Positions 15,253 through 24,000 of a DNA stretch of 35,250 nucleotides are shown piece after piece. The stretch comes from an uncultured Eubacteriales bacterium (lineage in GTDB: Bacteria; Bacillota; Clostridia; Christensenellales; Aristaeellaceae), in assembly GCA_900318145.1 (NCBI GenBank), contig ONJM01000023.1, positions 1 through 35,250 on the forward strand. Direction: 5' to 3'. Under the pieces are notes generated by a model. The model searched no databases, was not told where the DNA came from, and was given only the letters and a program-made list of their open reading frames with translations. The position numbers and the translations under genes were made by a program. Each line of letters opens with the position of its first letter. Position 1 is the first letter of the stretch.

Positions 15253-17757
15253 TTATTTTACCGGCACGGAGATTTCAGCGCTGCCCAGGCCTTCGGCGGA
15301 TACGGTCAGCTTCGCTTCGCCCGCTTCACAGCCGGACCGCAGCACAGCCAGCGCCCGGCCCTGGTAGCTGGTGAACCAGCCTTTGCTGTAATTTTCGTCG
15401 GTAATAGGATTCCCGCTGCCAAATCCAAGCAGCTCCGCCGCGCCGGATACTTCCGCTTTCAGAAGCATATCGGTATCGGGTACGACATCGCCGTTTTCAT
15501 CGGTCAGTTCCGCGTTCACATAGCACAGGGAGATGCCGTCCGCTTTCATCTCTTCCGTTTCGGCGTTCAGGCGGATGGAAACAGCCTTGCCGGTGGTCTT
15601 CAGCACCGTGCGGGAAACTTCTTTGCCGCCCGAGTAGCTCACCGCCTCCACCGTACCGGGCTGATATACTGCCCGGAAGAGGAAGGTCAGCGGCATATCG
15701 TGGATCAGCGCTTCGCCGGCTTTTTTACGGCCGAGGCTCTCCCCGTTGACGATCAGCTCCGCTTCCTCAGCGCTGCTGAACACAGCGATATTCACAGCTT
15801 CGCCTTCCCGTCCCTGCCAGTTCCAGCGCGGCCACACGCCGGGGAAGCCCCAGCTGGACAGGGTTTCCGCCTTGCCGGTCACGGCGGGATCATACGAGAA
15901 CACCGCGGTTTCCCTGCTGCCCCACACAATGCGGCGATAGACGCCCTGGGGCCGGATGCCGCCGGTTACGTCAAAATCCGCGTCATTTGCCGTGCGCCAC
16001 GGGAAGGGCGAAGGCGCGCCCCAGGGATTGCCGATATTGGGATCACCGGGCTCATAGAAGGTGGCCTTGCCGATACCGGCTTCGCCGATATAATCCCATG
16101 CCGTCCAGGTGAAATCACCGATCACCCAGGGGGTCTTTTCGATCATAGGCCAATGCATGCCGATCTCTTTGGGGTAGTTTTCGCTGCCTAAAATCACCCG
16201 TTCCGGGAACATCTGGTGATCCTGTTCGTATTTGCCCTCCATGTAGTTGTAGCCCACCACGTCCAGGCCATTGGCAAAGCCCTCGGTGTACTGCTCCCAC
16301 AGCAGGTCCTTTTTCCCTCCGATATCCGCGTTTTGCAGGCCGCCGGACATGCTTTCCATCCGCTTTTTCATCTGTTCAGCCATGATGAAATCATCCAGTC
16401 CGTTCCAGAAGGAGCAGATGCCGTTGGAAATGGGACGGCTGGGATCGAGAGAACGGACGGTTTCAGCCAGTTTTACCGCCCACGCGTAGCCGTCGTTCAG
16501 ACCGCCGCGCTCGGTGATTTCATTGCCGGTGGACCAGATCGTCACACAGGGATGGCAGCGGTCGCGCTTCACAAAAGCAGTCAGGTCCTTCTGCCAGTCG
16601 GTTTCAAAATACTGGTTGTAGTCACCGGGCTGTTTGCCCATGCCCCATGCGTCGAAGGCCTCGTCAAATACGTACATGCCCAGCCGGTCGCAGGCTTCGA
16701 TCAGGGCGGAAGACGGCGGGTTGTGGGTGGTTCGGATAGCGTTGAAGCCTGCTTCCTTGAGCTTTTTCACCTTCCGGGCTTCGGCGTCATATACCGTCAC
16801 CGTACCGATTGGCCCGTTATCGTGATGCAGGCAGCCGCCCCGGAGCTTGACAGCCTTGCCGTTGATGCGCAGTCCGTGCTTTACATCCGCCTCGATGGTG
16901 CGGATGCCAAACAGTACGCTTTCAGTGTCCTCCGTGGGCTGGGCGCTCGGAATAATATGCGTTTTGAAGGTCCCCGCGTCCCTGGCCGTGGCATGCAGGC
17001 GGTACAGATTTGGATGCCCGGCATCCCAGAGCTGAGGTTCGTCCACGGTCAGGGTCATGTACGCGGTGCCGGCGCTCAGCGGTTGCACCTGGATCAGCGT
17101 TTTGCTGGTTTTGACCGTCCCGCCAGTCTTTTCGTCGGTCAGTGCGAAGGTCACTTCAGCCAGGCGGCTTTCCGCCATCTCGTTTTTGATTTCCGCCGAC
17201 ACCTGCAGATAAGCGGTTTCGGGGGTGCCGTCCGCTTTGTATTCGATTTTTTTCGTATAGCCGGATAAGCCTCCAAAGGCGATATGCAGCTTGGGCATGT
17301 GCGCAAGCTCCACACCCCGGAACAGCCCTGCGCCGGAGAACCAGCGGGAGTTTGGCTGCATGCTGGGGTTCACGGTGATGACAATCCGGTTCTTCTGCCC
17401 CGGATACACAAGCCGCGTGATATCCGTTTCAAAAGGCGCGTAGCCGTAATGCTGCAGGCAGGCCAGATTGCCGTTCACCTCGACCGTGGCGTTCATCATG
17501 GCCCCGTCGAAGCGAAGGAAAATCCGGTCGTTTTCCCAGTCCGCCGGAATCTCGATCTCCCTGGCATAATGGGCCACACCCGCGTTGTAATAGCCGCTGG
17601 CGGGACCGGAGGGCGCGCTTTCATACACATCGCCCTCGATCATGTAATCATGGGGCAGATTAACCTTTTTTTCTCCGAAGATTCCGCGAAGCCGTTTCCC
17701 CAGGTCCACCGGACCCGGGCCAAAGTCCCATTCCCGGTTGATTTGCATGCTGCGCAT
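15253..17757 (-). CDS. GH2 beta-galactosidase-like glycosidase with C-terminal beta-sandwich domains
   Basis: The 834-residue intracellular enzyme follows the LacZ/BgaB-like GH2 plan: jelly-roll (VNLPHDYMI, SRWFSGAGLFRGVEL), immunoglobulin-like domain and barrel. The barrel has RGGCLHHDNGPIG, RTTHNPPS, acid/base Glu413 in STGNEITE and nucleophile Glu526 in LGSENYP. After about residue 600 come DUF4982-like and Big/C5-like beta-sandwich domains (ELIVNGESLGRKKAG; YVNAELTDENGDVVPD; LLGFGSGNP), as in many gut-bacterial GH2 beta-galactosidases. Beta-galactosidase is the usual annotation, but activity on other beta-linked sugars is common in this group. GGAGG lies 8 bp before ATG 17757, and the GH78 gene ends 13 bp upstream. 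It is a different subtype from the adjacent GH2-esterase fusion. Confidence 0.88.
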   Translation of the reverse strand: MRSMQINREWDFGPGPVDLGKRLRGIFGEKKVNLPHDYMIEGDVYESAPSGPASGYYNAGVAHYAREIEIPADWENDRIFLRFDGAMMNATVEVNGNLACLQHYGYAPFETDITRLVYPGQKNRIVITVNPSMQPNSRWFSGAGLFRGVELAHMPKLHIAFGGLSGYTKKIEYKADGTPETAYLQVSAEIKNEMAESRLAEVTFALTDEKTGGTVKTSKTLIQVQPLSAGTAYMTLTVDEPQLWDAGHPNLYRLHATARDAGTFKTHIIPSAQPTEDTESVLFGIRTIEADVKHGLRINGKAVKLRGGCLHHDNGPIGTVTVYDAEARKVKKLKEAGFNAIRTTHNPPSSALIEACDRLGMYVFDEAFDAWGMGKQPGDYNQYFETDWQKDLTAFVKRDRCHPCVTIWSTGNEITERGGLNDGYAWAVKLAETVRSLDPSRPISNGICSFWNGLDDFIMAEQMKKRMESMSGGLQNADIGGKKDLLWEQYTEGFANGLDVVGYNYMEGKYEQDHQMFPERVILGSENYPKEIGMHWPMIEKTPWVIGDFTWTAWDYIGEAGIGKATFYEPGDPNIGNPWGAPSPFPWRTANDADFDVTGGIRPQGVYRRIVWGSRETAVFSYDPAVTGKAETLSSWGFPGVWPRWNWQGREGEAVNIAVFSSAEEAELIVNGESLGRKKAGEALIHDMPLTFLFRAVYQPGTVEAVSYSGGKEVSRTVLKTTGKAVSIRLNAETEEMKADGISLCYVNAELTDENGDVVPDTDMLLKAEVSGAAELLGFGSGNPITDENYSKGWFTSYQGRALAVLRSGCEAGEAKLTVSAEGLGSAEISVPVK

Positions 17758-17770
17758 TGCTGTATCCTCC

Positions 17771-19936
17771 TTATTTTTCTGTCCAGAAGGTATATTTGCC
17801 GGGGTTCACCCCGGTTTCTTTCCCGTTCAGGCAAACCCTTGTCCGTACCGGGGTTTCCAGTTCATAACGAATGCCGTCCTCCCGGCATACCCAAAGGGCG
17901 CTGACCGTGCCGTGGCGGGTTTCCAGTCTGGCCTGCAGCCAGCCCGGACGCGCATCCGGGTGCGGCGCATAGATCAGTTCTTCGAATCCGGGCCTGTCCT
18001 CGGCGTGCTGAATACCTGCCGCCTGCTCGAACACCCAGTCCGCCATGGCGCCGTAAGCATAATGATTGAAGGAATTCATGTCGGCAGACCAGAAGGAGCC
18101 GTCCCCGTGGATGCCGTCCCAGTGTTCCCAGATGGTGGTGGCTCCCTTGGTGACGGGGTACAGCCAGCCGGGATATTCCCGCCGCAGCACAAGGTCCCAG
18201 GCCAGATCCGCGTAGCCGTATCGGCTCAATACGTGCAGAATATAGGGCGTACCCACAAAGCCGGTCCGCAGCTGCGCACCGTCCGCTTTCACCATCTCAG
18301 CCAGGGCATCGGCGGTCTTTTGCGGGTCCTCCGCCAGGCCGAAGTGAACAGCCAGCACATGCTCGGTCTGGGTTTTGTATTCGGGGAAAGTTTTGCGGAA
18401 AGCTGCCGCAATGTCCTGATACAGCTTTTCGTAGGCGGAAACATCCTTGCCCAGCAGTTTCCCCGCTTTTACAACAAGCTCAGCGGAATGGGCGTAAAAC
18501 GCGCTGGCGATGAAATCATCCCGCGAAGATCCCTTGTAACTGCCGCTGGGCGCGTCCAGGCCCAGCCAGTCGCCGAAATGAAAATGATCCGTCCAGAGGT
18601 CAGGCGTTTTGGTAGCGGAGGTGATATAATCCACCCATTTGCGCATGCACTCATACTGGTCTTCCAGCACGGCCTTGTCACCGTAGGTCTGGTATACCTG
18701 CCACGGGCAGATGACCGCGGCGTCGCCCCATGCGGCACTGCCGGGCCCTTCGGGCATCAGATCCGGGATCACCTGGCCCACCTCGCCGCTTGGGCGCTGA
18801 TCAGCCGCCATATCATGGAGCCATTTTTTGAAGAATCGCTCGGTGTCAAAGAGATAGCTGGCGGTTTTGATGAACACCTGGGCGTCCCCCGTCCAGCCCA
18901 GCCGTTCATCACGCTGCGGGCAGTCGGTGGGCACATCCAGAAAGTTGCCCCGCTGACCCCACACAATGTTGGAAAACAGTTGGTTCAGTTCAGCGTTGCC
19001 GGATTTCAGCCAGCCGGTGCGTTTCATATCGGAATGCACGGCGATTGCGGTGAAATTCTCCGTCTTGGCTTCTCCCGGCCAGGACAGCAGCCGGATATAC
19101 CGGAAGCCGAAGAAAGTAAGCTGCGGATGCCAGGTTTGCTGTCCTTCCCGGCAGATATACCTTGCCTGTGCCTTGGCGCTCCGGTAATTTTCGTTGTACC
19201 AGTTGCCGTCCCTATCCTGCACCTCGGCGTGATCGAACAGCACTTCATCCCCCGCGTGCGCGTTCAGCGTGATCTCCACATAGCCGGTAACCTCCTGGCC
19301 GAAGTCCGCCACGGTGTCACCCTGAGGCGTTTTGAAAATGCGTTTCGCTGCCACGCGCTCCGTTTCCCGGATGGTCTCACCCTCCTGGGGGATCAGGATA
19401 TCCTTGCTCCATGCCAGCGGCTTCACCGGCTGCCAGTTTGTCGGCTCGATCCGGGCGTCGCAGGTTTCGCCGTCATAGATTTCGCTGAACAGAATCCGGC
19501 TGTTCGCCCACTGCCAGGTTTCATCTGTGGGAAATCTTTCTTCCGTTCCATCCGAATAAGCGATATGCAGCGAAGCAATCAGTCCGCAGGGCTGATTCAT
19601 CCGCCGCTGTTTGTCCTCGCTGTTCAGCCAGCCGGGCATGGGCGAACGGAACCAGCCCCGGCCCACGGTGACGCGCAGGTCGTTTTCCTGCTGCAGCAGC
19701 GCCGTAATGTCATAGGTCTGCACCTGCAGGCGGTGATCGTAGCTGGTCCAGCCCGGAGCCAGCACAAAATTGCTGACCCGCTGACCGTTGATTTCGGCAT
19801 GATATACGCCCAATGCGGTTATTTGCAGTTCGCCTTTTTCAATCGTTTTTTTCGCATCAAACTGCTTGCGGAATACCGGGCAGCTATCGCCCGTATTCTG
19901 GGATACCGTGATCCAAGAGCCGGTTTTGATTTCCAT
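17771..19936 (-). CDS. GH78 alpha-L-rhamnosidase, intracellular
   Basis: I start at ATG 19936 (MEIKTGSW), preceded by AAGGAGG at 8 bp, giving 721 residues. The order fits a compact GH78: N-terminal beta-sandwich (ALGVYHAEINGQRVSN, APGWTSYDHRLQVQTYDIT), concanavalin-like domain (TVADFGQEVTGYVEI), then the (alpha/alpha)6 catalytic barrel. The barrel begins at DVPTDCPQRDERLGWTGDAQ, with Asp338, Asp343, Glu344 and Asp351 in the positions of known GH78 acidic residues. The second half has GATTIWEHWDG, SFNHYAYGA and a C-terminal sheet. It would release terminal alpha-L-rhamnose in the cytoplasm. It is about 200 residues shorter than many secreted rhamnosidases because it lacks extra N-terminal modules. 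A second GH78 lies at the right edge. Confidence 0.92.
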   Translation of the reverse strand: MEIKTGSWITVSQNTGDSCPVFRKQFDAKKTIEKGELQITALGVYHAEINGQRVSNFVLAPGWTSYDHRLQVQTYDITALLQQENDLRVTVGRGWFRSPMPGWLNSEDKQRRMNQPCGLIASLHIAYSDGTEERFPTDETWQWANSRILFSEIYDGETCDARIEPTNWQPVKPLAWSKDILIPQEGETIRETERVAAKRIFKTPQGDTVADFGQEVTGYVEITLNAHAGDEVLFDHAEVQDRDGNWYNENYRSAKAQARYICREGQQTWHPQLTFFGFRYIRLLSWPGEAKTENFTAIAVHSDMKRTGWLKSGNAELNQLFSNIVWGQRGNFLDVPTDCPQRDERLGWTGDAQVFIKTASYLFDTERFFKKWLHDMAADQRPSGEVGQVIPDLMPEGPGSAAWGDAAVICPWQVYQTYGDKAVLEDQYECMRKWVDYITSATKTPDLWTDHFHFGDWLGLDAPSGSYKGSSRDDFIASAFYAHSAELVVKAGKLLGKDVSAYEKLYQDIAAAFRKTFPEYKTQTEHVLAVHFGLAEDPQKTADALAEMVKADGAQLRTGFVGTPYILHVLSRYGYADLAWDLVLRREYPGWLYPVTKGATTIWEHWDGIHGDGSFWSADMNSFNHYAYGAMADWVFEQAAGIQHAEDRPGFEELIYAPHPDARPGWLQARLETRHGTVSALWVCREDGIRYELETPVRTRVCLNGKETGVNPGKYTFWTEK

Positions 19937-19949
19937 TGAAAAAGCCTCC

Positions 19950-22349
19950 TTACTTGATTTCACCCAGGGCATAGAACGCTCGGGTTCTGCCGGCCAGCCA
20001 AGCGTTTTCCGTTACACGGAAGGAATCCTTGAGGCGGATATCCTCAGAGGAAGACCCGATCTGCACTTCAAATTCGCCCTTTTCGATCTTCCAGCGCATG
20101 TCTTCGTCCAGGAAAGCCATCTGGCTTGGCTGCAAAGTGAAGATTACTTCTTTTTCCTCCCCGGGCTGTAATGCCGCCCGGATGAAGCCCTGCATCTCCT
20201 TCTGAGGTCTGGTCATGGACGCGTTCACGTCTTTCACATACAGCTGCACAATTTCTGTCCCGGCACAGGTGCCGGCGTTCTTCACATTCAATGAAATCCT
20301 CACTGCTTCAAAGGGGTTGATCTCCTTCCTGTCCAGTTTCAGGCCGCTGTATTCAAAACTGGTGTAGCTCAGTCCGTAGCCGAAGCAGTAACGGGGACGG
20401 TGGGGACAGTCCACGTAATCCGTAAAGCCGATACTGGGAGCCTGGGTCCACATGGAGCCGTTGGGATGGTTATAATACACCGGAATCTGTCCCGCGCACC
20501 GGGCAGTGGACAGTGGCATTTTGCCGGAGGGATTCCATTTGCCCAGCAGCGTGTCGGCAACGGCCTCCGCTGTATAAACAGCAGGATTCCAGCATTCCAG
20601 GATGGCGTCCAGACATTCATCCGCCGCGTCGCTGGAGATGGGGCGTCCGTCAAAGTGAATACCGACCAGGGGTTTACCCAGCCTCTTCGCTTCCCGGATG
20701 AAAGCGTCCTGGCAGGCGGGCAGATTGATGTCGGTGCCATCCACACCCTCGCCCATGGTGGCGACAGAGCCGGAGCCGTTCTTGCCGCCCAGGGTCAGGA
20801 GGATCACGTCGGCCTGTCCGGCGATTTCCAGCGCTTCGGGGAACAGGCTTTCATCCGCGCCCGCCTTGTGATAACCGGGTGCATACAGGATACGGGTATC
20901 CGGCAGGGCATCCGTCAGGACCTGCACCAGATTTTTGCAATGAGGCTTTAATTTGGTCAGCACGCCGGCAAATTCTTCGTTTTCGTCATCCTCCACATTG
21001 GTCCCTGGCACAAAGCGCACTTCATTTTTTTCGCCGTTGCCATTCACACCGGCCATGGAATTGCGGGCAGCGTGCTTGGCTTCCACCATGGACAGGTGGG
21101 TGTAGCCGCCGAAATAATACCGGGCGTTGGCAGCCGCGGGGCCGATGACGGCGATGGTCTTCTCCCGGCCGGTCAGGGGCAGCGCGCCGTCGTTTTTCAG
21201 CAGCACCAAGGCTTCCCGGGCGGACCGGGCGGCAAGCTGTTCGTCCTCCGCGTGATGCACGGTCTTGTCCAGTTCTTCACCCTCCAGGGCAAAGGGATGC
21301 TCGAACAGGCCCATGCGGAATTTGGCTTCCAGCACACGGATCACCGCGCTGTCCAGCAGGGCCATGTCCGCTTCGCCGGATGCGAATTTCTGTTTCAGTT
21401 CATCCGCGTAAGCCTTGGGCATCGGCAGTTCCACATCCAGTCCCGCGGCCAGGCAGCGAAGGCCCGCGTCGCCCATGGTTTCGCCGATCCCCTGATATTC
21501 ATGGGCGTTGCTGGCTCCGCCGTAGTCGGACACGGTGACGCCCTCAAAGCCCATCTCGTCCCGCAGAATACCGTTCAGGTAATGTCTGGAGGCGTGGATG
21601 GGCAGGCCGTTCACGGATCCGTAGCAGGGCATTACGCCCTTGAGGCCGGCTTCGGTGATGGCCGCCTGAAAGGGTTTGCCGTAGACTTCCAGCAGCAGCC
21701 GGTCTCCCGCGTCCACATGGGCGCCATGGATCGCGCCGGCGGAATTGTGGAAGCCGAAAAAGTGCTTGGCGGCAGCGTCCGGGGTGCGGCCCGCGGTTTC
21801 GGTCTCCTGGATGCCGTGGGTGTAGGCTGCTCCCATGGCCGCGGCCAGGGTTGGATCTTCGCCGTAGGGTTCGCACTGGCGGCCCATGCGGGAATCCCGG
21901 GAAATATCCAGCACAGGCGCTAAAACCTGGGTAATACCGACAGCTGCTTCCTGGCGGGACACGGTTTCACCGATCCTCCGTTCCAGCTCAGGGTCAAAGG
22001 AGGAGCCCCGGGCCACGCCGGAGGGGAATGTGGTGGTATCCTGCATCAGCGGCCCGCACAGGCCCTCCATATGGAACACGGCGGGAATATGCAGGCGGCT
22101 GCTTTCCATTACGATGGACTGCAGCTGCCGCTGCCAGGCGGCGGTTTCCTCCAGGCTGTCGCAGGAGCGGAACTCCAGGGAACTGATCTGGCCGATGCCG
22201 TGCTTGAAAAAGGCTGCCATGCGGTCCTCCGCGCCTTTGATGGCGAATACGCCTACCAGCTGCGCCATCTTTTCGTCCAGGTTCATTTCCCTGAGCAGCA
22301 GTTCCGCCCGTTCCCGGGAAGTCAGAGACGCGTTCATGTATTCCTTCAT
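19950..22349 (-). CDS. GH3 beta-glycosidase, intracellular (second GH3)
   Basis: The 799-residue protein is a three-domain GH3. The barrel includes PAVFHMEGLCGPLMQDTTTFP, QVLAPVLDISRDSRMGRQ, AAAKHFFGF and the nucleophile Asp275 in GVTVSDYGGA. The alpha/beta sandwich starts at EALVLLKNDGALPL. The fibronectin-III-like domain follows YCFGYGLSYTSFEYS. The HFFGF segment carries the conserved Lys-His pair. The subgroup resembles xylan beta-1,4-xylosidase/beta-glucosidase annotations; substrate is not resolvable. No signal peptide is seen. AAAAGGAGG precedes the ATG. It is 14 bp from the DUF5060-type gene and 13 bp from the GH78 gene, so it belongs to the same transcript. Confidence 0.9.
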   Translation of the reverse strand: MKEYMNASLTSRERAELLLREMNLDEKMAQLVGVFAIKGAEDRMAAFFKHGIGQISSLEFRSCDSLEETAAWQRQLQSIVMESSRLHIPAVFHMEGLCGPLMQDTTTFPSGVARGSSFDPELERRIGETVSRQEAAVGITQVLAPVLDISRDSRMGRQCEPYGEDPTLAAAMGAAYTHGIQETETAGRTPDAAAKHFFGFHNSAGAIHGAHVDAGDRLLLEVYGKPFQAAITEAGLKGVMPCYGSVNGLPIHASRHYLNGILRDEMGFEGVTVSDYGGASNAHEYQGIGETMGDAGLRCLAAGLDVELPMPKAYADELKQKFASGEADMALLDSAVIRVLEAKFRMGLFEHPFALEGEELDKTVHHAEDEQLAARSAREALVLLKNDGALPLTGREKTIAVIGPAAANARYYFGGYTHLSMVEAKHAARNSMAGVNGNGEKNEVRFVPGTNVEDDENEEFAGVLTKLKPHCKNLVQVLTDALPDTRILYAPGYHKAGADESLFPEALEIAGQADVILLTLGGKNGSGSVATMGEGVDGTDINLPACQDAFIREAKRLGKPLVGIHFDGRPISSDAADECLDAILECWNPAVYTAEAVADTLLGKWNPSGKMPLSTARCAGQIPVYYNHPNGSMWTQAPSIGFTDYVDCPHRPRYCFGYGLSYTSFEYSGLKLDRKEINPFEAVRISLNVKNAGTCAGTEIVQLYVKDVNASMTRPQKEMQGFIRAALQPGEEKEVIFTLQPSQMAFLDEDMRWKIEKGEFEVQIGSSSEDIRLKDSFRVTENAWLAGRTRAFYALGEIK

Positions 22350-22363
22350 GATCGTTCCTCCTT

Positions 22364-23908
22364 TTAAATGCGCATGATCAGCAGCGCCAGGTTGTCCCGC
22401 CCGGGCAGGGTCAGTTTGGTTTCGCCGCTGATGCTTTCAGCGATCACTTCCCGGGTCATGTTCCACACGTCGATCAACTCGGCTTTGTACGCCTTATCCT
22501 TGGGCAACTTCACCGTCTGTTCGCCGTAGCATTGCAAATCGAAATAAGTCAGGTACGCTTCTTCGCCGCAATGACTTTCCCAGGCGTGCTCCCCGCCCAG
22601 GTGGGCCGTGCGGTCCTGCTCGGGCATGCGGTGGATGCTGCGGGCAAACAGGGTAAAGAATTCCCTCATTTCTTCCGGAACGCTGGGCAGCGCCGCTTCA
22701 AATTCTTCCTTGTTCAGCCGCGCGATGGACCAGATGCCGCCCGCCTTGGGGGTCAGAGGTCCCGGCAGACTTTCCATGATCTGCCGCAGGAAGGCAATGC
22801 GCTTGGAGCTTTCGCCTTTGAGAACACCGCCCCGGGCCCACCAGACGATCTCGTCATCAGAAAGGAAAGTCTCTCCATGGGTGCAGTACGCGCCACTGGC
22901 ATAGCAGCGCCAGAAGCGGCGCACCATTTCCTGTCCGCTGATGCTGCCCCAGAAGTGGGGCAGATTGCCCTCATAGCAGCATTCGTCAATGATCACCGGT
23001 TTATTGTACTCCCGGATCCACCGGGGGATTTCGGACAGGCCCTTGGTTTGCAGACTGGCGTGGGTCACGTTCTTCCGCGTGGCATCCCAGAAGCACATGC
23101 AGTTGTGATTGGACAGAAGATGATGGAAGGGGTCGTTGGCGGCGACAAATTCTTCGATCTCTTCCCAATCGGCCAGGCTCTTGTCGGCCATGTTCAAATC
23201 GTATTCGTTGGCCAGGCTCCACCAGATGTTGGGAAAGGCGCTCAGGCGACGCAGCAGATAATCCAGATACATCAGGTTGTCCTGCTGCGGCAGCTTGGAA
23301 AACCCCCACCGGTCATAGGGATGGAACAGGATCAGATCGATCTGGATGCCCATTTCCGCAATTTGCTTCAATATCTTTTCAAACCGATGCCAGAAGGCGA
23401 TACAGGGCCGATTCACATCCCAGGAGCCCTCAGCTTTCTTTTCAAAAGCGTACAAGGGCGGCTCGTTGTGGTTGTAATCGTAATGCTTGGGGAATACGCA
23501 CATGCGCACCTTGTTAAACGGCGCGGCTTCAAGGCTTTTTAGGGTCTGCTCTACCAAGTCGTCGTCCTGATGGGCTAGGGCGTACACCGTGGTGCCGAAG
23601 GGGATAAACAGCGAGCCGTCAGCATATTCAAAATGAGTATCCACAGCTTTTACCAACCCGTGAGAACCGTCCGCCGGTTCGCAGCTTTCCGTCCCCTCAG
23701 CGTTCACCACGCCTGTGACCTTCCAGCGCCATTCCCCGGCGATTTCCGGGAGGAAACGGATGACATACCGCCCGTCGCCATCATAAAAGCCCTTGACGGT
23801 TTTGGCGGTATCACCGCATGCAAATTCCGCTGTCAGGTCGGTCTGCGCCCATCGGTCCGTCAGCGTTTCTCCGGAAAAAACCAGCTCGAACATTTCGTAT
23901 TGTTTCAT
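22364..23908 (-). CDS. DUF5060/DUF4038/DUF5605-type (beta/alpha)8 glycoside hydrolase
   Basis: The 514-residue protein starts with a short beta-sandwich (DUF5060-like, residues 1-70: YEMFELVFSG, GRYVIRFLPEIAGEWRW). A (beta/alpha)8 barrel follows (FIPFGTTVYAL, FNKVRMCVFPKHYDYN, LILFHPYDRWGF, WWSLANEYDL, KPVIIDECCYEG). Glu235 in ANEYD and Glu309 in IDECCYEG sit where clan GH-A acid/base and nucleophile occur. A small C-terminal beta domain resembles DUF5605. Relatives with a DUF4038 barrel include GH140 apiosidases, but most proteins of this exact layout are uncharacterised. No signal peptide is seen. It is the first hydrolase after the attenuator hairpin, with AAAGGGAGG at 7 bp. The catalytic assignment is an inference from motif placement. 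Confidence 0.78.
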   Translation of the reverse strand: MKQYEMFELVFSGETLTDRWAQTDLTAEFACGDTAKTVKGFYDGDGRYVIRFLPEIAGEWRWKVTGVVNAEGTESCEPADGSHGLVKAVDTHFEYADGSLFIPFGTTVYALAHQDDDLVEQTLKSLEAAPFNKVRMCVFPKHYDYNHNEPPLYAFEKKAEGSWDVNRPCIAFWHRFEKILKQIAEMGIQIDLILFHPYDRWGFSKLPQQDNLMYLDYLLRRLSAFPNIWWSLANEYDLNMADKSLADWEEIEEFVAANDPFHHLLSNHNCMCFWDATRKNVTHASLQTKGLSEIPRWIREYNKPVIIDECCYEGNLPHFWGSISGQEMVRRFWRCYASGAYCTHGETFLSDDEIVWWARGGVLKGESSKRIAFLRQIMESLPGPLTPKAGGIWSIARLNKEEFEAALPSVPEEMREFFTLFARSIHRMPEQDRTAHLGGEHAWESHCGEEAYLTYFDLQCYGEQTVKLPKDKAYKAELIDVWNMTREVIAESISGETKLTLPGRDNLALLIMRI

Positions 23909-23928
23909 GCGTGTTCCTCCCTTTTTTG

Positions 23929-23959
23929 AAAAAGGCCGCCGTCCAATTTGGGCGGCGGC
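23929..23959 (-). terminator. GC-rich hairpin with T-run, probable attenuating terminator
   Basis: A 10-bp stem (23950-23959 with 23935-23944) has one C-A mismatch and a five-base loop, followed on the minus strand by TTTTT. It lies between the secreted-protein gene and the hydrolase genes, about 20 bp before the next ATG. A promoter is not obvious between them, so it probably reduces rather than blocks read-through. This would make the first gene's message more abundant than the hydrolases'. Confidence 0.7.
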
Positions 23960-24000
23960 GCTGCTTCCAACCGCGCTTTGCGCAGGTTGACGTGTTGCTG

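Noticed and set aside
17738-19939. A 733-codon plus-strand open frame opposite the GH78 gene
   Set aside because: The minus-strand frame carries the complete GH78 motif set; the plus-strand product has no recognisable domain.
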